Shown here: in pieces, positions 6,002 through 6,339 of the stretch
Layout: each line of letters starts with the position of its first letter
How positions within the stretch are numbered: the first letter of the stretch is position 1
Assembly (NCBI GenBank): GCA_007280825.1
Contig: QYQI01000021.1
Coordinates: forward strand, 1 to 6,339
Direction of reading: 5' to 3'
Length of the DNA stretch: 6,339 bases
Origin: Ignavibacteriales bacterium
GTDB lineage: Bacteria; Bacteroidota; Ignavibacteria; Ignavibacteriales; Melioribacteraceae
Made by a program: the position numbers and the translations under genes
The notes under the pieces: generated by a model
The model's input: the letters and a program-made list of their open reading frames with translations, nothing else
What the model was told of the DNA's origin: nothing
Database searches by the model: none

Positions 6002-6339
6002 TTATCTACGCAGCTCTTTCAGATAAGATTTAATCCCGTTAAGCTTATCCCGAAAGACAAAAATTGTAGTAAACGAAAAAGCGAGAAACAGAACTATTCC
6101 GATTACGAATGTTTTTAATAAAATGACCAAACTACTTTCTGAAATACTTAAATCATCAAACCACAAATTCGAAAAGAATCTTCCTATCAAAATCATAACC
6201 GCCGTGCTCATTATGATCAGGAATAGCTTAAACATTATATTCTTATCAAACCGAACTCCTTTTACTCGTTTAAGAAAGTAAAGCAGTGCACCATTGTTTA
6301 TCCATACAAAGATTACCCATGCTATTGTAAGTGTTTCGA
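6002..6339 (-). CDS. C-terminal part of a multi-spanning membrane protein, probably a MurJ/MviN-type lipid flippase
   Basis: The reverse-strand frame is open from the window edge to a TAA at 6004-6002, giving 111 visible residues; the start lies beyond the window. An internal Met (CAT at 6233-6235) is not a convincing start, because conserved-looking membrane sequence continues upstream of it. Three hydrophobic spans are visible: about residues 3-22 ('LTIAWVIFVWINNGALLYFL'), 36-55 and 70-95, followed by a basic tail ending 'KSYLKELRR'. A helix with an 'AW.N..LL...L+R' pattern, two more helices and a short basic C terminus match the last three helices of MurJ, the lipid II flippase of peptidoglycan synthesis. 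A Wzx-type flippase of the same MOP superfamily is the main alternative. The gene converges on the glycosyltransferase gene with 31 nt between stop codons, so it belongs to another transcript and may mark the edge of the glycan cluster. Confidence 0.6.
   Translation of the reverse strand, partial: ETLTIAWVIFVWINNGALLYFLKRVKGVRFDKNIMFKLFLIIMSTAVMILIGRFFSNLWFDDLSISESSLVILLKTFVIGIVLFLAFSFTTIFVFRDKLNGIKSYLKELRR

Noticed and set aside
5897..6118. Forward open frame of 73 codons spanning the convergent junction
   Set aside because: It overlaps the ends of two better-supported genes on opposite strands, and its product is low-complexity and basic.

Overview
The window looks like part of an AT-rich bacterial surface-polysaccharide locus (O-antigen, capsule or exopolysaccharide type). 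Spot counts by hand give about 31% GC at 1501-1860, 34% at 4021-4380 and 39% at 5221-5580. The base composition, tight gene packing and mixed start usage (two GTG starts) would suit a Bacteroidota/Ignavibacteria-like genome. That is a guess: no taxonomic marker is present.

Layout: 1-4605 is a forward run of five genes that looks like one operon. It holds the 3' part of a GT-B glycosyltransferase (1-420), a class I SAM methyltransferase with an N-terminal four-cysteine cluster (448-1401), a GT2 rhamnosyltransferase-like glycosyltransferase (1420-2343), a GT-B glycosyltransferase (2336-3430) and a CapM-like GT4 glycosyltransferase (3427-4605). Gaps are 27 and 18 nt, then overlaps of 8 and 4 nt. 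A 237-nt gap (4606-4842) follows. It holds two perfect short palindromes, a tandem octamer, a wide inverted repeat and, most interestingly, a decayed 5' end of a polysaccharide flippase (Wzx-like) gene at about 4692-4838. A WbaZ-like GT4 glycosyltransferase (4843-5970) comes next and is visibly richer in GC than the upstream genes. Converging from the reverse strand is the C-terminal part of a multi-spanning membrane protein (6002 to the window edge), best read as a MurJ/MviN-type lipid flippase.

How the genes fit together: five glycosyltransferases would add sugars one after another to a lipid-linked oligosaccharide on the cytoplasmic face of the inner membrane, and the methyltransferase probably methylates a sugar of that glycan or a precursor. 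No intact Wzx flippase, Wzy polymerase, initiating phosphoglycosyltransferase or nucleotide-sugar gene lies in this window, so those functions must be outside it. The flippase remnant and the composition step at the same spot suggest that the cluster was assembled or reshuffled by recombination there.
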